A program made the position numbers and the translations under genes. Positions 36,487-45,053 of a stretch of DNA of 64,000 nucleotides are shown here, one piece after another. The notes under the pieces are model-generated. The model saw only the letters and a program-made list of their open reading frames with translations. It was not told the origin of the DNA and ran no database searches. The stretch spans positions 958,417 through 1,022,416 of the forward strand of contig NZ_QNHG01000002.1 in NCBI RefSeq assembly GCF_003290025.1, given 5' to 3'. The DNA comes from Pseudogemmobacter bohemicus. GTDB taxonomy: Bacteria > Pseudomonadota > Alphaproteobacteria > Rhodobacterales > Rhodobacteraceae. How positions within the stretch are numbered: position 1 is the first letter of the stretch; each line of letters opens with the position of its first letter.

Positions 36487-37621
36487 TCACGACCACCTGA
36501 TTGTTGCGGATTTCAGCGACAGCGAGGCCGCGTTCATTGCTGCCATTGGCACGCAGCCGGAAAATGCCCGAGACGCCGACAAAGCCCGCATTCTGGGTCA
36601 GCGAGCCGGTCGAGAGGTCATTCCCTTGCCGTGCCAGCGCGCCGATGGCGGCGATCCCGTCATAGGCGAGGCCGGCAATCGGATGCGGGGCCGTGCCATA
36701 AGAGGCCTGATACCGGCTCTGGAACTGGGCATAGAGATTGGGATCCGGCAGGGTGAACCAGCCGCCCTGGACGCCCGGCAGGCCCAGGGTCTGCGCCGGC
36801 ACATCCCAGCGGGTCAGGCCAAGAAATTTTGCGGCATTGCGGTCCAGCCCGCTGTCGATCAGCAGCTGGCTCAGAAGCGGCAGCGCACCGGCTGTATCGG
36901 CGGTCAGGAACAGCGCGGCTGCCCCGGTTTCGCGCGCGGTGGCGACGATGCCGGGGGCGGCGGAAGACACGCCCTGCTGGCTGAAATCATAAGAGGAAAC
37001 CGCGACGACGGTGCCGCCCGAGGCCGAGATGCCACGCTGGATCGCGCGCTTGCCGGCCTCGCCTGCGGTGTTCCTTTCATGCACGATCATGATGCGGCCC
37101 CGGCCCTGTTTCACGGCGTAAGAGGCCATGCGGCGGGCGGCATTGTCGAAGGTCGGGCCAAGGACGAAGACATTGCCGCCGGCGATATCGACATTGTTCG
37201 AAAAGGCGAGGACGTTAATCCCTTTGCCGGCCATGGCGACGCCGGCGGCATTGGCCTCCTGGGCGAAGACCGGGCCGAGGATGATCTCGGCGCCTTCGCT
37301 GGCGGCCTGGATGGCGGCGGCCGAAGCCTGAGACGGGTTGCCGCCGGTCTGATAGACACGCAGGTCGATTTTGACGCCGGAGAGATCTGCGGCGGCGAGG
37401 CGCGCGGCATTCGTAAGGCTGTCGGCAAGGATCTGGTCACTGGCCTGGCCAGAGCCGCCGGGAACCAGCAAAGCCACCTGGACCGGTTTCGAGCGATCGG
37501 CCTTGCCCGGTGTGCCCCCGCCACCGCCCCCTTGCGGAACGCAGGCGGCGGCAAAGAGCGCGAAGAAGACAAAAAGGAACCGGCCCAGGGACTTGCGGGC
37601 CATACGGAATGCGGACAACAT
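36446..37621 (-). CDS. LppC/LpoA-type penicillin-binding protein activator lipoprotein
   Basis: A 391-residue periplasmic-binding-fold lipoprotein. The signal ends in FVFFALFAAAC, a lipobox with the lipidated cysteine at residue 27. The following glycine-rich linker leads into VQVALLVPGGSGQASD and a Leu/Ile/Val-binding-type fold with IILGPVFAQEAN and FLGLTRWDVPAQT. This matches the COG3107 family, whose E. coli member LpoA activates PBP1A; the alphaproteobacterial members are only inferred to act so. The ATG follows GAGGAGACCTG. The gene is divergent from rsmI-yraN-gshB, an arrangement shared with gammaproteobacteria (lpoA-yraN next to rsmI). Confidence 0.88.
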   Translation of the reverse strand: MLSAFRMARKSLGRFLFVFFALFAAACVPQGGGGGGTPGKADRSKPVQVALLVPGGSGQASDQILADSLTNAARLAAADLSGVKIDLRVYQTGGNPSQASAAAIQAASEGAEIILGPVFAQEANAAGVAMAGKGINVLAFSNNVDIAGGNVFVLGPTFDNAARRMASYAVKQGRGRIMIVHERNTAGEAGKRAIQRGISASGGTVVAVSSYDFSQQGVSSAAPGIVATARETGAAALFLTADTAGALPLLSQLLIDSGLDRNAAKFLGLTRWDVPAQTLGLPGVQGGWFTLPDPNLYAQFQSRYQASYGTAPHPIAGLAYDGIAAIGALARQGNDLSTGSLTQNAGFVGVSGIFRLRANGSNERGLAVAEIRNNQVVVIDPAPRSFSGAGL

Positions 37622-37722
37622 CAGGTCTCCTCACGCGGGAACAGCCCCCCTGACCGGGGTGCGGCGACAGTGCAGAGGTTAGTTGTTTCCAGGATCGAAG
37701 TAAACGCGGGCGGAAGGAAGAG

Positions 37723-38616
37723 ATGGTGGGAAGTTCGGAAAATTCTTCCCGCTGGCGGCCCTCCGCCGGTCGGATCGAGCCAGGTTTGCATATGGTTGCC
37801 ACTCCGATCGGGGCGGCGCGCGATATCACGCTCCGGGCGCTGGATGTGCTGGCGGGGGCGGATGTGCTGGCGGCCGAGGATACGCGGACGCTCAGGCATC
37901 TGATGGAGATCCATGGCATCGCGCTGGAGGGACGACCGCTGATCGCGGTGCATGACCATAACGAGAAAGGCATAGCTGCCAGGATCACCGGCCTGCTGGC
38001 CGGGGGGAAATCGGTCGCCTATGCCTCGGAGGCCGGGACACCCCTGATCTCGGATCCGGGCTTTGGCCTTGCGCGGGCGGCGGTCGGGGCGGGGGCGAAG
38101 GTGCTGGCGGCGCCCGGCGCCTCGGCGCTCCTGGCGGCGCTGACTGTCGCGGGCCTCCCGACGGACCGCTTCCTTTTCGCTGGCTTCCCCCCGACTGCGG
38201 CGGGGGAAAGACAGCGTTTTCTGGCTGGCGCGACGCGCGGCGACGCGACACTGGTGCTTTACGAATCGCCCCGCCGCATCCGCAAGACCCTGGCGGAGCT
38301 GATTGAAATCTGTGGCCCGGATCGTCTGGTCGCCCTATGTCGCGAACTGACCAAGAAACATGAGGAAGTGCTGCGCGGCAGTCTCCCGGAGGTGCTGGCT
38401 TGTCTTGGCGATCAGGACCCAAAAGGCGAAATTGTGCTGGTTGTGGATCGCGGCCCGCCGGAACTGGCCGGGCCGGAAACCATCGCGGCAGCGCTTGATC
38501 TGGCACTGGAAAGCATGCGCGTTAAGGAAGCCGCAGCATTTGTAGCGCAATCTCTTAATGTGCCGCGCCGCGAAGTCTATCAGATGGCCCTCGCGCGCAG
38601 CCGCAAACCGGATTGA
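37723..38616 (+). CDS. rsmI: 16S rRNA (cytidine-1402-2'-O)-methyltransferase
   Basis: RsmI methylates the ribose of C1402 in the decoding centre of 16S rRNA. The 297 residues have the tetrapyrrole-methylase fold. HMVATPIGAARDITLRALDVL at the start is the P-loop-like first strand (split here at residues 24-44), then AAEDTRTLRHLMEIHGI, SEAGTPLISDPGFGLARAAV and ALVL-type YESPRRIRKTL. All match YraL/RsmI. The ATG follows GGAAGGAAGAG. It is the first gene of a rightward unit with yraN and gshB. Confidence 0.95.
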   Translation: MVGSSENSSRWRPSAGRIEPGLHMVATPIGAARDITLRALDVLAGADVLAAEDTRTLRHLMEIHGIALEGRPLIAVHDHNEKGIAARITGLLAGGKSVAYASEAGTPLISDPGFGLARAAVGAGAKVLAAPGASALLAALTVAGLPTDRFLFAGFPPTAAGERQRFLAGATRGDATLVLYESPRRIRKTLAELIEICGPDRLVALCRELTKKHEEVLRGSLPEVLACLGDQDPKGEIVLVVDRGPPELAGPETIAAALDLALESMRVKEAAAFVAQSLNVPRREVYQMALARSRKPD

Positions 38617-38629
38617 TGCGGGGAAACCG

Positions 38630-39052
38630 ATGCCTCTCGATTTTGCTTCAGATGATTTCGCCCCGGCCATCAGTGCAAGGGCAAGACGGGGATTGCGCAG
38701 CCATCTTACCGGTCAGGCTGCCGAAGATGCCGTCGCGCGCAACTATGAAATGCGCGGCTACCGGATTCTCGCCAGACGGTGGCGCGGCGCCGCAGGTGAG
38801 GTGGATATCATTGCTGGCAAGGGTGACGATCTCGCAATCATCGAGGTCAAAAGTGCAAAAAACCATGACGTTGCAGCGGGGTATTTCGGCCGCGCGCAAC
38901 AATGCAGGCTGGGGGCCTGCGCCGAGGAATATCTTTACGATACCCACCTGGCGGGGCGCGATCCGATGACAATCGTGGATATGCGCTTTGATCTGGCCCT
39001 GGTCGATGGTCTGGGTCGCATCGACATAGCGGAGGCCGCGTTTTTTCTCTGA
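38630..39052 (+). CDS. YraN family (UPF0102) endonuclease-like protein
   Basis: A 140-residue protein of the UPF0102 family, with a restriction-endonuclease-like core. The signature is GQAAEDAVARNYEMRGYRIL, then GEVDIIAGKGDDLAIIEVKS, which holds the D-x(n)-E-x-K type catalytic residues (Asp-Ile-Ile and Glu-Val-Lys). The cellular role is not established. It starts 14 bases after rsmI and lies upstream of gshB, the usual conserved neighbourhood. The longer open frame beginning inside rsmI is ignored. Confidence 0.93.
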   Translation: MPLDFASDDFAPAISARARRGLRSHLTGQAAEDAVARNYEMRGYRILARRWRGAAGEVDIIAGKGDDLAIIEVKSAKNHDVAAGYFGRAQQCRLGACAEEYLYDTHLAGRDPMTIVDMRFDLALVDGLGRIDIAEAAFFL

Positions 39053-39136
39053 CCCCGGAAGGGCGGGCGATCAGAGACGGGTTTGCATCGGCTGCCACCT
39101 TGCGGCATCAAAGGGGCAGAACAGCCGGAGCATGTT

Positions 39137-40081
39137 ATGGCACTCAAGGTCGCCCTTCAGATGGACCCGATCGGATCGGTGAATATCGACGCCGATTCCA
39201 CTTTCCGAATCGCTCTTGAGGCGCAGAGCCGGGGGCACAGGCTGTTTTTCTACACGCCGGACCGGCTGGCCTTTGTTGAAGGCCGGGTAATGGCGCGCGG
39301 CCAATGGATCGAACTGCGCCGGGAAAAGGGGAATCACATCAGTTTCGGCCCGGAGACGGAGGTTGATCTTGCCGATTTCGATGTGGTCTGGCTGCGGCAG
39401 GATCCGCCTTTTGATATGGGCTATATCACCACGACGCATCTGCTCGACCTGATTCAGCCAAAAACCCTCGTGGTCAATGACCCGTTCTGGGTGCGCAATT
39501 TCCCTGAGAAGCTCCTCGTGTTGCGTTTCCCCGACCTCACGCCCCCGACCGCCATCGCGCGCGATCTGGAAACGATTCGCGCCTTCAAGGCCCGTCATGG
39601 CGATATCATCCTTAAGCCGCTTTACGGCAATGGCGGTGCCGGTGTGTTCCGTCTGGACGAGAATGACCGCAATCTTTCCTCGCTTTACGAACTCTTCACC
39701 TCGATGTCGCGCGAGCCGATGATCGTGCAGAAATTCCTTCCCGCCGTCGCAAAAGGCGACAAGCGGGTGATTCTGGTCGATGGTGAGCCGGTCGGTGCCA
39801 TCAACCGGGTGCCGCAGGCGGGGGAGACGCGATCGAACATGCATGTCGGCGGGCGACCGGAGAAAATCGGTCTCAGCCCGCGCGACCTTGAGATCTGCCG
39901 CCGCATCGGCCCGACCCTGCGCGAGCATGGCCAGATCTTTGTCGGTATCGACGTGATCGGCGACTGGCTGACCGAGATCAACGTGACCTCCCCCACCGGC
40001 ATCCAGGAGCTTGAGCGCTTCGACGGCACCAATACCGCCGAACGCATCTGGCAGGTGATCGAGGCGAAGCGGGCCGGCTGA
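39137..40081 (+). CDS. gshB: Glutathione synthetase
   Basis: ATP-grasp enzyme joining gamma-glutamylcysteine and glycine into glutathione. From the ATG after GGAGCATGTT it has 314 residues, the normal length. [20 protein letters not shown] begins the N-terminal domain, [20 protein letters not shown] follows, [14 protein letters not shown] is the ATP-grasp glycine loop, and [18 protein letters not shown] holds the metal-binding Glu/Asn. It ends one base short of the convergent comM stop. The glutathione-related GST at 41.7 kb is near but on another transcript. Confidence 0.96.
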   Translation: MALKVALQMDPIGSVNIDADSTFRIALEAQSRGHRLFFYTPDRLAFVEGRVMARGQWIELRREKGNHISFGPETEVDLADFDVVWLRQDPPFDMGYITTTHLLDLIQPKTLVVNDPFWVRNFPEKLLVLRFPDLTPPTAIARDLETIRAFKARHGDIILKPLYGNGGAGVFRLDENDRNLSSLYELFTSMSREPMIVQKFLPAVAKGDKRVILVDGEPVGAINRVPQAGETRSNMHVGGRPEKIGLSPRDLEICRRIGPTLREHGQIFVGIDVIGDWLTEINVTSPTGIQELERFDGTNTAERIWQVIEAKRAG

Positions 40082-40082
40082 G

Positions 40083-41588
40083 CTATCCGAGCGCGCCGGG
40101 GGTGAGCCGGTAAGAGGCCGCCTCGGCAATATGGTTGCGGCGCACTGCGTCGCTGCCATCCAGATCGGCAATTGAGCGCGCCACCCGCAGCAGCCGGTGA
40201 TAGCCGCGCGCCGAAAGTCCCATCCGTTCGGCCAGCAGCCCGATCAGGGCGCGGCCTTCGGCATCGGGGCTGGCAAAACGTTCCAGCGCCTCGCCGGCGA
40301 GGTCGGCATTGGTCCGGCCCTCCTGTCCCAGCCGGTCCGACTGGATCTTTCGCGCGCGCAGCACCCGGGCCGCAACCACGGCCGAGCTTTCGCCATTCGC
40401 CCGCAGGTCGAGATCGGTGAAGGTGACCGGCGGCATCTCGATTCGCAGGTCGATGCGGTCCATCAGCGGGCCGGAGATCCGCCCGAGGTAATCCGCCCCG
40501 CAAACCGGTACCCGGGCGCAGGCGCGGGAGGGATCGGTCAGATAGCCGCAGCGGCAGGGATTGGCGGCGGCGACCAGCTGGAACCGGCTTGGATAGCGGA
40601 TATGGGCATTGGCGCGGGCGACCGAGACTTCCCCCGTCTCGATGGGTTGGCGCAGCACTTCCAGCACGCTGCGCGAAAATTCGGGTAATTCGTCCAGAAA
40701 CAGCACGCCGTTATGGGCCAGGCTGATTTCACCGGGTCTGGCACCACGCCCGCCGCCCGCCATAGCCGCCATCGAAGCGGTGTGATGCGGGGTGCGAAAG
40801 GGGCGCTCGCGCGAGATGCCACCGCTCAGCAACCCGGCCAGCGAATGGATCATTGAGGTTTCCAGCGCCTCGGCCGGGCTCAGATCGGGCAAGAGACCCG
40901 GCAGCCGGGCGGCCAGCATGCTCTTCCCCGAGCCCGGCGTGCCGGTCATCAACAGGTGATGCCGCCCGACGGCGGCGATTTCCAGCGCGCGTTTGGCGCG
41001 CTCCTGCCCTTTTACCTCGCGCAGGTCGGGGGCCGGGGCACTGCGGCGGACCTCGCCGGCGCGGGGTGGCGCGAGCACCGCCTGGCCGGTGAAATGGCGC
41101 ACGACATCGGCCAGCGACGCGGCGGCGATCACCTCGGTTGCGCCGACCCAGGCGGCCTCGGCTCCCGAGCCGAGCGGGCAGAGCAGCGCGCAATCCTCCT
41201 CGGCGGCGGCAAGCGCCGCCGGCAGGGCGCCGGCAACCGGCAGCAGCCTTCCGTCCAGCGACAATTCGCCAAGCGCCAGCACCCGCGCCACCTCGTCGCG
41301 CGGCAGGATGTCAATCGCGGCCAGCAGCGCCAGCGCGATTGGCAGGTCGAAATGACTGCCCTCTTTCGGCAGATCCGCCGGTGAGAGGTTGATGGTGATG
41401 CGGCGGTTCGGCAGCGCGATGGACAGGGATTGCAGCGCGCTGCGCACCCTTTCGCGCGACTCACTCACGGCCTTGTCGGCCATACCGACCAGGCTGAATG
41501 CCGCAGCCCCGCCCTGGATCGCGCATTGCACCTCGACCAGACGCGCCTCAACCCCTTCAAAAGCCACGCTATAGGCACTGGCGATCAT
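40083..41588 (-). CDS. comM: ComM/YifB family AAA+ ATPase (branch-migration helicase type)
   Basis: A 501-residue Mg-chelatase-like AAA+ protein. The N-terminal Lon-protease-like S5 domain (about 1-170) is followed by the ATPase with Walker A GTPGSGKS, Walker B-type NGVLFLDELPEF, FRTPHHTAS, and a zinc-like insertion in AANPCRCGYLTDPSRAC...C. ComM in Vibrio promotes branch migration during natural transformation; in Rhodobacter it is needed by recipients of gene transfer agent DNA. A CtrA-like box lies 46 bases upstream, in line with that regulon. The start ATG is at the end of the frame; the ribosome site is weak. Confidence 0.92.
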   Translation of the reverse strand: MIASAYSVAFEGVEARLVEVQCAIQGGAAAFSLVGMADKAVSESRERVRSALQSLSIALPNRRITINLSPADLPKEGSHFDLPIALALLAAIDILPRDEVARVLALGELSLDGRLLPVAGALPAALAAAEEDCALLCPLGSGAEAAWVGATEVIAAASLADVVRHFTGQAVLAPPRAGEVRRSAPAPDLREVKGQERAKRALEIAAVGRHHLLMTGTPGSGKSMLAARLPGLLPDLSPAEALETSMIHSLAGLLSGGISRERPFRTPHHTASMAAMAGGGRGARPGEISLAHNGVLFLDELPEFSRSVLEVLRQPIETGEVSVARANAHIRYPSRFQLVAAANPCRCGYLTDPSRACARVPVCGADYLGRISGPLMDRIDLRIEMPPVTFTDLDLRANGESSAVVAARVLRARKIQSDRLGQEGRTNADLAGEALERFASPDAEGRALIGLLAERMGLSARGYHRLLRVARSIADLDGSDAVRRNHIAEAASYRLTPGALG

Positions 41589-41633
41589 GCGCGCTCCCCT
41601 TGCCGGTCGGGGCCCAGCCTGCGCGAAAACTGG

Positions 41634-41649
41634 TTAGCGAAAGGTTAAC
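41634..41649 (-). promoter_or_regulatory. CtrA-like binding site before comM
   Basis: TTAG-N7-TTAAC matches the CtrA full-site consensus TTAA-N7-TTAA(C) at seven of eight half-site bases. It sits 46 to 61 bases before the comM start, a fitting promoter position. CtrA is known to control competence and gene-transfer-agent functions, including comM, in Rhodobacterales. Confidence 0.5.
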
Positions 41650-41695
41650 GCCTGAGGTCTGACATCCGGTTGCGTGGGGCGCCGAACAGCGACGC

Positions 41696-42577
41696 TCAGG
41701 CTGCACCGCCCCGGAACAGCGCCATGAAAGCGGGCCAGGCCTCGGGATCGGCCACCGTCTTGTCGCGACAGAAGGGATTGCAAAACCCGAAGCGCCGGCC
41801 GGCGATCTCCAGCACATCGGTGACCGGCTTGCCGGAATAGGGGCAGGCGCGGTTTTCGGCCTCGGTGCCAGAGACGGCTTTTGCGGCCAGCGGCACCGGA
41901 CCGGGCCAGTCGCGGCGCGGAAAATCGCGGCGGTAGACCGGCTGATCGGCACCCTCTGCAAGGCCCATCGCCCGCCAGCGCCGGAACGAGGGATGCGCCA
42001 GATGTGCGTTGACATAAGCACTGGCCGCGGCGCCGACTGGCAGATTATACCCTGCGATCCGCGCCGCAACCGGGGCGAAAAACACATCCGCGACCGAGTA
42101 GTCGCCGCAAAACCATGGGCCGCGCCCGCCGCAGACCTGGCGGGCATGATCCCAGATCACCTCAAGCCGGGCGAGGTCGCGCAAAACCGCTTCGGGCGGC
42201 GCGGCATCCTGATAAGAGACGCGCAGGTTCATCGGGCAGTAATCGCGCAGCGCGCCGAAACCGGCATGCATCTCGGCCGCCAGCATCCGTGCGGTGGCGC
42301 GACGGGCGGGATCGGCGGGCCAGAGCCCGGCGTCAGGGTGGCGGCTGGCCAGTTCCTCGGCAATGGCGAGACTTTCCGAAACCACGGTTCCTTCGGGCAT
42401 CCGTGCGGTTGGTGCGGTGCGGGCGGGGGCGAAATCGGCCAGCAGGCGCGGCAGTTCATCACTGTAAAGACGGGCGCGCTGCAGCGAGACGGGCAGGCCG
42501 AAGGCATCGAATAAAAGCCAGCCGCGCAGCGACCAGCTGGAATAGGAACGGTCGCCGATCACCAGATTGTAAGTCAT
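41696..42577 (-). CDS. Glutathione S-transferase family protein with a cysteine-rich tail
   Basis: A 293-residue protein. Residues 1-80 are a thioredoxin-like GST N-domain beginning NLVIGDRSYSSWSLRGWLLF, with the serine cluster of maleylacetoacetate-isomerase-like GSTs. Residues 90 to about 225 are the helical C-domain (WFCGDYSVADVFFAPV). The last 50 residues are an addition: CPYSGKPV followed by FGFCNPFCRDK, resembling a small TRASH/YHS-type metal-binding unit. The substrate is unknown. The ATG has an ideal AAGGAGACCCGAG site. The longer upstream frame is ignored. It lies downstream of the cobU-cobC pair on the same strand, after a 73-base gap. Confidence 0.88.
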   Translation of the reverse strand: MTYNLVIGDRSYSSWSLRGWLLFDAFGLPVSLQRARLYSDELPRLLADFAPARTAPTARMPEGTVVSESLAIAEELASRHPDAGLWPADPARRATARMLAAEMHAGFGALRDYCPMNLRVSYQDAAPPEAVLRDLARLEVIWDHARQVCGGRGPWFCGDYSVADVFFAPVAARIAGYNLPVGAAASAYVNAHLAHPSFRRWRAMGLAEGADQPVYRRDFPRRDWPGPVPLAAKAVSGTEAENRACPYSGKPVTDVLEIAGRRFGFCNPFCRDKTVADPEAWPAFMALFRGGAA

Positions 42578-42650
42578 CTCGGGTCTCCTTCGCGATGCAG
42601 CCTGGAGGTGGCGGCCAGCGAAGGGAAACACTGATTTGTGCGGGATTTCA

Positions 42651-43211
42651 TCACGGAATGTGATTGATCCGATGGACAAGGCCCGGGGCAAGGCCGATCC
42701 GGGTCACTGAAAGATTGTCGATCTTATGCGACAGAACCTCGGCCGCAGAAAACCCGCCTGCGACCTGAACCGCTGCCAGAATGGCGCCGAAATGGGCGAC
42801 GATGATCATCTCATCGGCCTGTTGCGACAGCCGGTTCAGCACGGTGCCGATGCGGGTGGTCAGGTCATCCCAGCTTTCGCCGCCGGGCGCGCGGATGGGG
42901 CCGGGCTCTTCCCAGAAGGCGTGGATCAGGGCGGCGTCGGAGGCCTCGGCCTCGGCCCAGGTTTTCATTTCCCAGGCGCCGAAATGGATCTCGCGCAGGT
43001 CCGGCTCATGCGGCAGGCGCCGGCGGGGCGCCAGGCAATCGGCGGTGCAGATGGCGCGCGACAGATCCGAGGACACCACCGGCACATTCGGCAGATGCGC
43101 GTTCAGCCGCGCGATCTGCGCATGATCCGACAGATCGGCGGGGATATCGGTCCAGCCAACCATCGCCTTCGCATGGGTCGGGCCATGGCGCACCAGCCAG
43201 AAGCGGCTCAT
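42651..43211 (-). CDS. Histidine phosphatase family protein, possibly alpha-ribazole phosphatase
   Basis: A 186-residue phosphoglycerate-mutase-like phosphatase. The catalytic RHG is in FWLVRHGPTH, followed by SSDLSRAICTA, the acidic general acid region LREIHFGAWEMKTWAE, and the second histidine in IIVAHFGAIL. The ATG overlaps the cobU stop (ATGA), and such phosphatases beside cobU often act as CobC, removing phosphate from alpha-ribazole phosphate in cobalamin assembly. The family is broad, so CobC activity is inferred from this coupling only. Confidence 0.85.
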   Translation of the reverse strand: MSRFWLVRHGPTHAKAMVGWTDIPADLSDHAQIARLNAHLPNVPVVSSDLSRAICTADCLAPRRRLPHEPDLREIHFGAWEMKTWAEAEASDAALIHAFWEEPGPIRAPGGESWDDLTTRIGTVLNRLSQQADEMIIVAHFGAILAAVQVAGGFSAAEVLSHKIDNLSVTRIGLAPGLVHRINHIP

Positions 43212-43762
43212 GCCATCCCCCCCTCCGGCAGATCTTCGGGCAGAGCGCCCTTCAGTGCCAGCGGCAGCCCGCACATCACCGCGACGACCAGCCCGGCCTC
43301 GCGCGCGAGGCGCTGGTTCAGCCGCCCTTGTTCATCGCGAAACCGCCTGGACAGCGCGTCACCGGGCACGATGCCCTGGCCCACCTCATTCGTCACCATA
43401 ATCACCGGGCCTCTGGCGGCTGCGAGTGCGATCAGCAGCACCTCTGTTTCCTGTGCCAGATCGTTCTCCGCCAGCAGATGGTTGGTCAGCCACAAGGTCG
43501 CACAATCGAACAGCGTCACGCTGCCCACGGGCGCGGCGGCGACGGCGGGGGCGGCATCGAAGGGCGTCTCGAAGGTCTCCCATTCGGGGCCGCGGTCTTC
43601 GCGATGCTGGCGGATACGCGCGGCCATCTCGGCGTCAAAGGCCTGGGCGGTGGCGATATAGCGCCGTGTCAGGCCTGAGCCGAAGGCCAGACGCTCGGCA
43701 AAGGCGGATTTGCCGGAACGGGCGCCGCCGGTGATCAGGGTGAGGGGAGGAAGCTCTATCAT
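43208..43762 (-). CDS. cobU: Adenosylcobinamide kinase / adenosylcobinamide-phosphate guanylyltransferase
   Basis: CobU (CobP) activates adenosylcobinamide to the GDP form in late cobalamin synthesis and salvage. The 184 residues from MIELPPLTLITGG fit the family. The P-loop is GGARSGKS; after it come RRYIATAQAFDAEMAARI, the guanylylated histidine region RIRQHREDRGPEWET, and DCATLWLTNHL and VTNEVGQGIVP. The extra 47 codons upstream in the open frame overlap the coaBC start region and lack protein character. No cobalamin riboswitch could be recognised in the short upstream gap. Its stop overlaps the phosphatase start. Confidence 0.95.
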   Translation of the reverse strand: MIELPPLTLITGGARSGKSAFAERLAFGSGLTRRYIATAQAFDAEMAARIRQHREDRGPEWETFETPFDAAPAVAAAPVGSVTLFDCATLWLTNHLLAENDLAQETEVLLIALAAARGPVIMVTNEVGQGIVPGDALSRRFRDEQGRLNQRLAREAGLVVAVMCGLPLALKGALPEDLPEGGMA

Positions 43763-43859
43763 GGCGCGACTATAGCGCGGGTCTCCCGGACTGCCAGCGG
43801 GGGTGATTGAGTTCCGGCACCGCGCACCGTAAGTTTTCAACCGGAACAGGGGGCGCATC

Positions 43860-45053
43860 ATGCTGGCCGGAAAACGCATTCTTCTGATCGTGGGCGGTGG
43901 CATCGCCGCCTATAAGGCGCTGGAGCTGGTGCGGCTTTTGAAAAAATCGGGCGCTTCGGTTACGCCGGTGCTGACGAAAGCCGGGGCGGAATTCGTGACG
44001 CCCCTGTCCCTGTCGGCGCTGGCCGGGGAGCGGCATTATCAGGACCTGTTCGATCTGACCGATGAGGCCGAGATGGGCCATATTCAGCTGTCCCGCGCCG
44101 CCGATCTGCTGGTGGTGGTGCCGGCGACCGCCGATCTGATGGCGAAGATGGCCACCGGGCGGGCGGATGATCTGGCCTCGACCGTGCTGCTGGCGACCGA
44201 CAAGCGGGTGCTGATCGCACCGGCGATGAATGTGCGGATGTGGCACCACCCGGCGACGCAGCGCAACCTTGCGACTTTGCAGGGGGATGGTGTGCTGGTG
44301 GTTGGTCCGGATCAGGGCGAGATGGCTTGCGGCGAATTCGGTGCCGGCCGGCTGGCAGAGCCCGGGGTGATTTTTGCGGCAATTGAGGCGGCTTTGGGCG
44401 GCGGGCCGCTGGCGGGGAAACATGTGCTGGTGACCTCGGGCCCGACGCATGAGCCGATTGACCCGGTGCGCTATATCGCGAACCGCTCGTCAGGCGCGCA
44501 GGGGGCGGCGATTGCGGCGGCGCTGCGCGATCTGGGGGCCAGGGTGACCTTTGTGACCGGGCCGGCGACTGTGCCGCCGCCCCAGGGGGTGGATGTGGTC
44601 CGTGTCGAGACGGCGGCGCAGATGGCGCTCGCGGTGAAGGCGGGCCTGCCCGCCGATGCGGCGGTGATGGCGGCGGCAGTCGCGGATTGGCGCGTCTCCA
44701 ACCAGGGCGCGCAAAAGATTAAGAAGGATACCTCCGGCCGCTTGCCTGCGCTGAAATTTGCCGAGAATGAGGATATTCTGGCGGGCGTCTCCAGGGGATC
44801 GCCACGCCCGCGCCTGGTGGTCGGCTTTGCCGCCGAGACCACCAATGTGGTGGAACACGCCACCGCGAAACGGCTCAGGAAAGGGTGTGACTGGATCGTG
44901 GCGAATGATGTCTCGCCAGCGACCGGGATCATGGGCGGGACCGAGAATGCCGTCGTGCTGATCTCGGACCAGGGGGCCGAGACCTGGCCCCGTATGCCAA
45001 AGGACCAGGTCGCGCGGCGGCTGGCGGAACGCATCGCCGCCGCGCTGGCTTAA
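43860..45053 (+). CDS. coaBC: Bifunctional phosphopantothenoylcysteine decarboxylase/synthetase
   Basis: Two steps of coenzyme A synthesis in one protein (Dfp). The N-terminal flavoprotein CoaC (about 1-185) starts with RILLIVGGGIAAYKALEL. It has the catalytic histidine in EMGHIQLSRAAD, PAMNVRMWHHPA, and the substrate lid MACGEFGAGRL with its cysteine. The C-terminal CoaB (about 186-397) starts VLVTSGPTHEPIDPVRYIAN and has the CTP-binding VMAAAVADWR and KIKKD segments. The 397 residues match. It is divergent from cobU. Its TAA overlaps the stop of the facing permease gene by two bases. Confidence 0.96.
   Translation: MLAGKRILLIVGGGIAAYKALELVRLLKKSGASVTPVLTKAGAEFVTPLSLSALAGERHYQDLFDLTDEAEMGHIQLSRAADLLVVVPATADLMAKMATGRADDLASTVLLATDKRVLIAPAMNVRMWHHPATQRNLATLQGDGVLVVGPDQGEMACGEFGAGRLAEPGVIFAAIEAALGGGPLAGKHVLVTSGPTHEPIDPVRYIANRSSGAQGAAIAAALRDLGARVTFVTGPATVPPPQGVDVVRVETAAQMALAVKAGLPADAAVMAAAVADWRVSNQGAQKIKKDTSGRLPALKFAENEDILAGVSRGSPRPRLVVGFAAETTNVVEHATAKRLRKGCDWIVANDVSPATGIMGGTENAVVLISDQGAETWPRMPKDQVARRLAERIAAALA

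Noticed and set aside
34162-36756. A plus-strand open frame of 864 codons opposite glnD
   Set aside because: Shadow of glnD; composition not protein-like.
43763-43859. A cobalamin riboswitch before cobU
   Set aside because: The gap is under 100 bases and shows no B12-box-like sequence.
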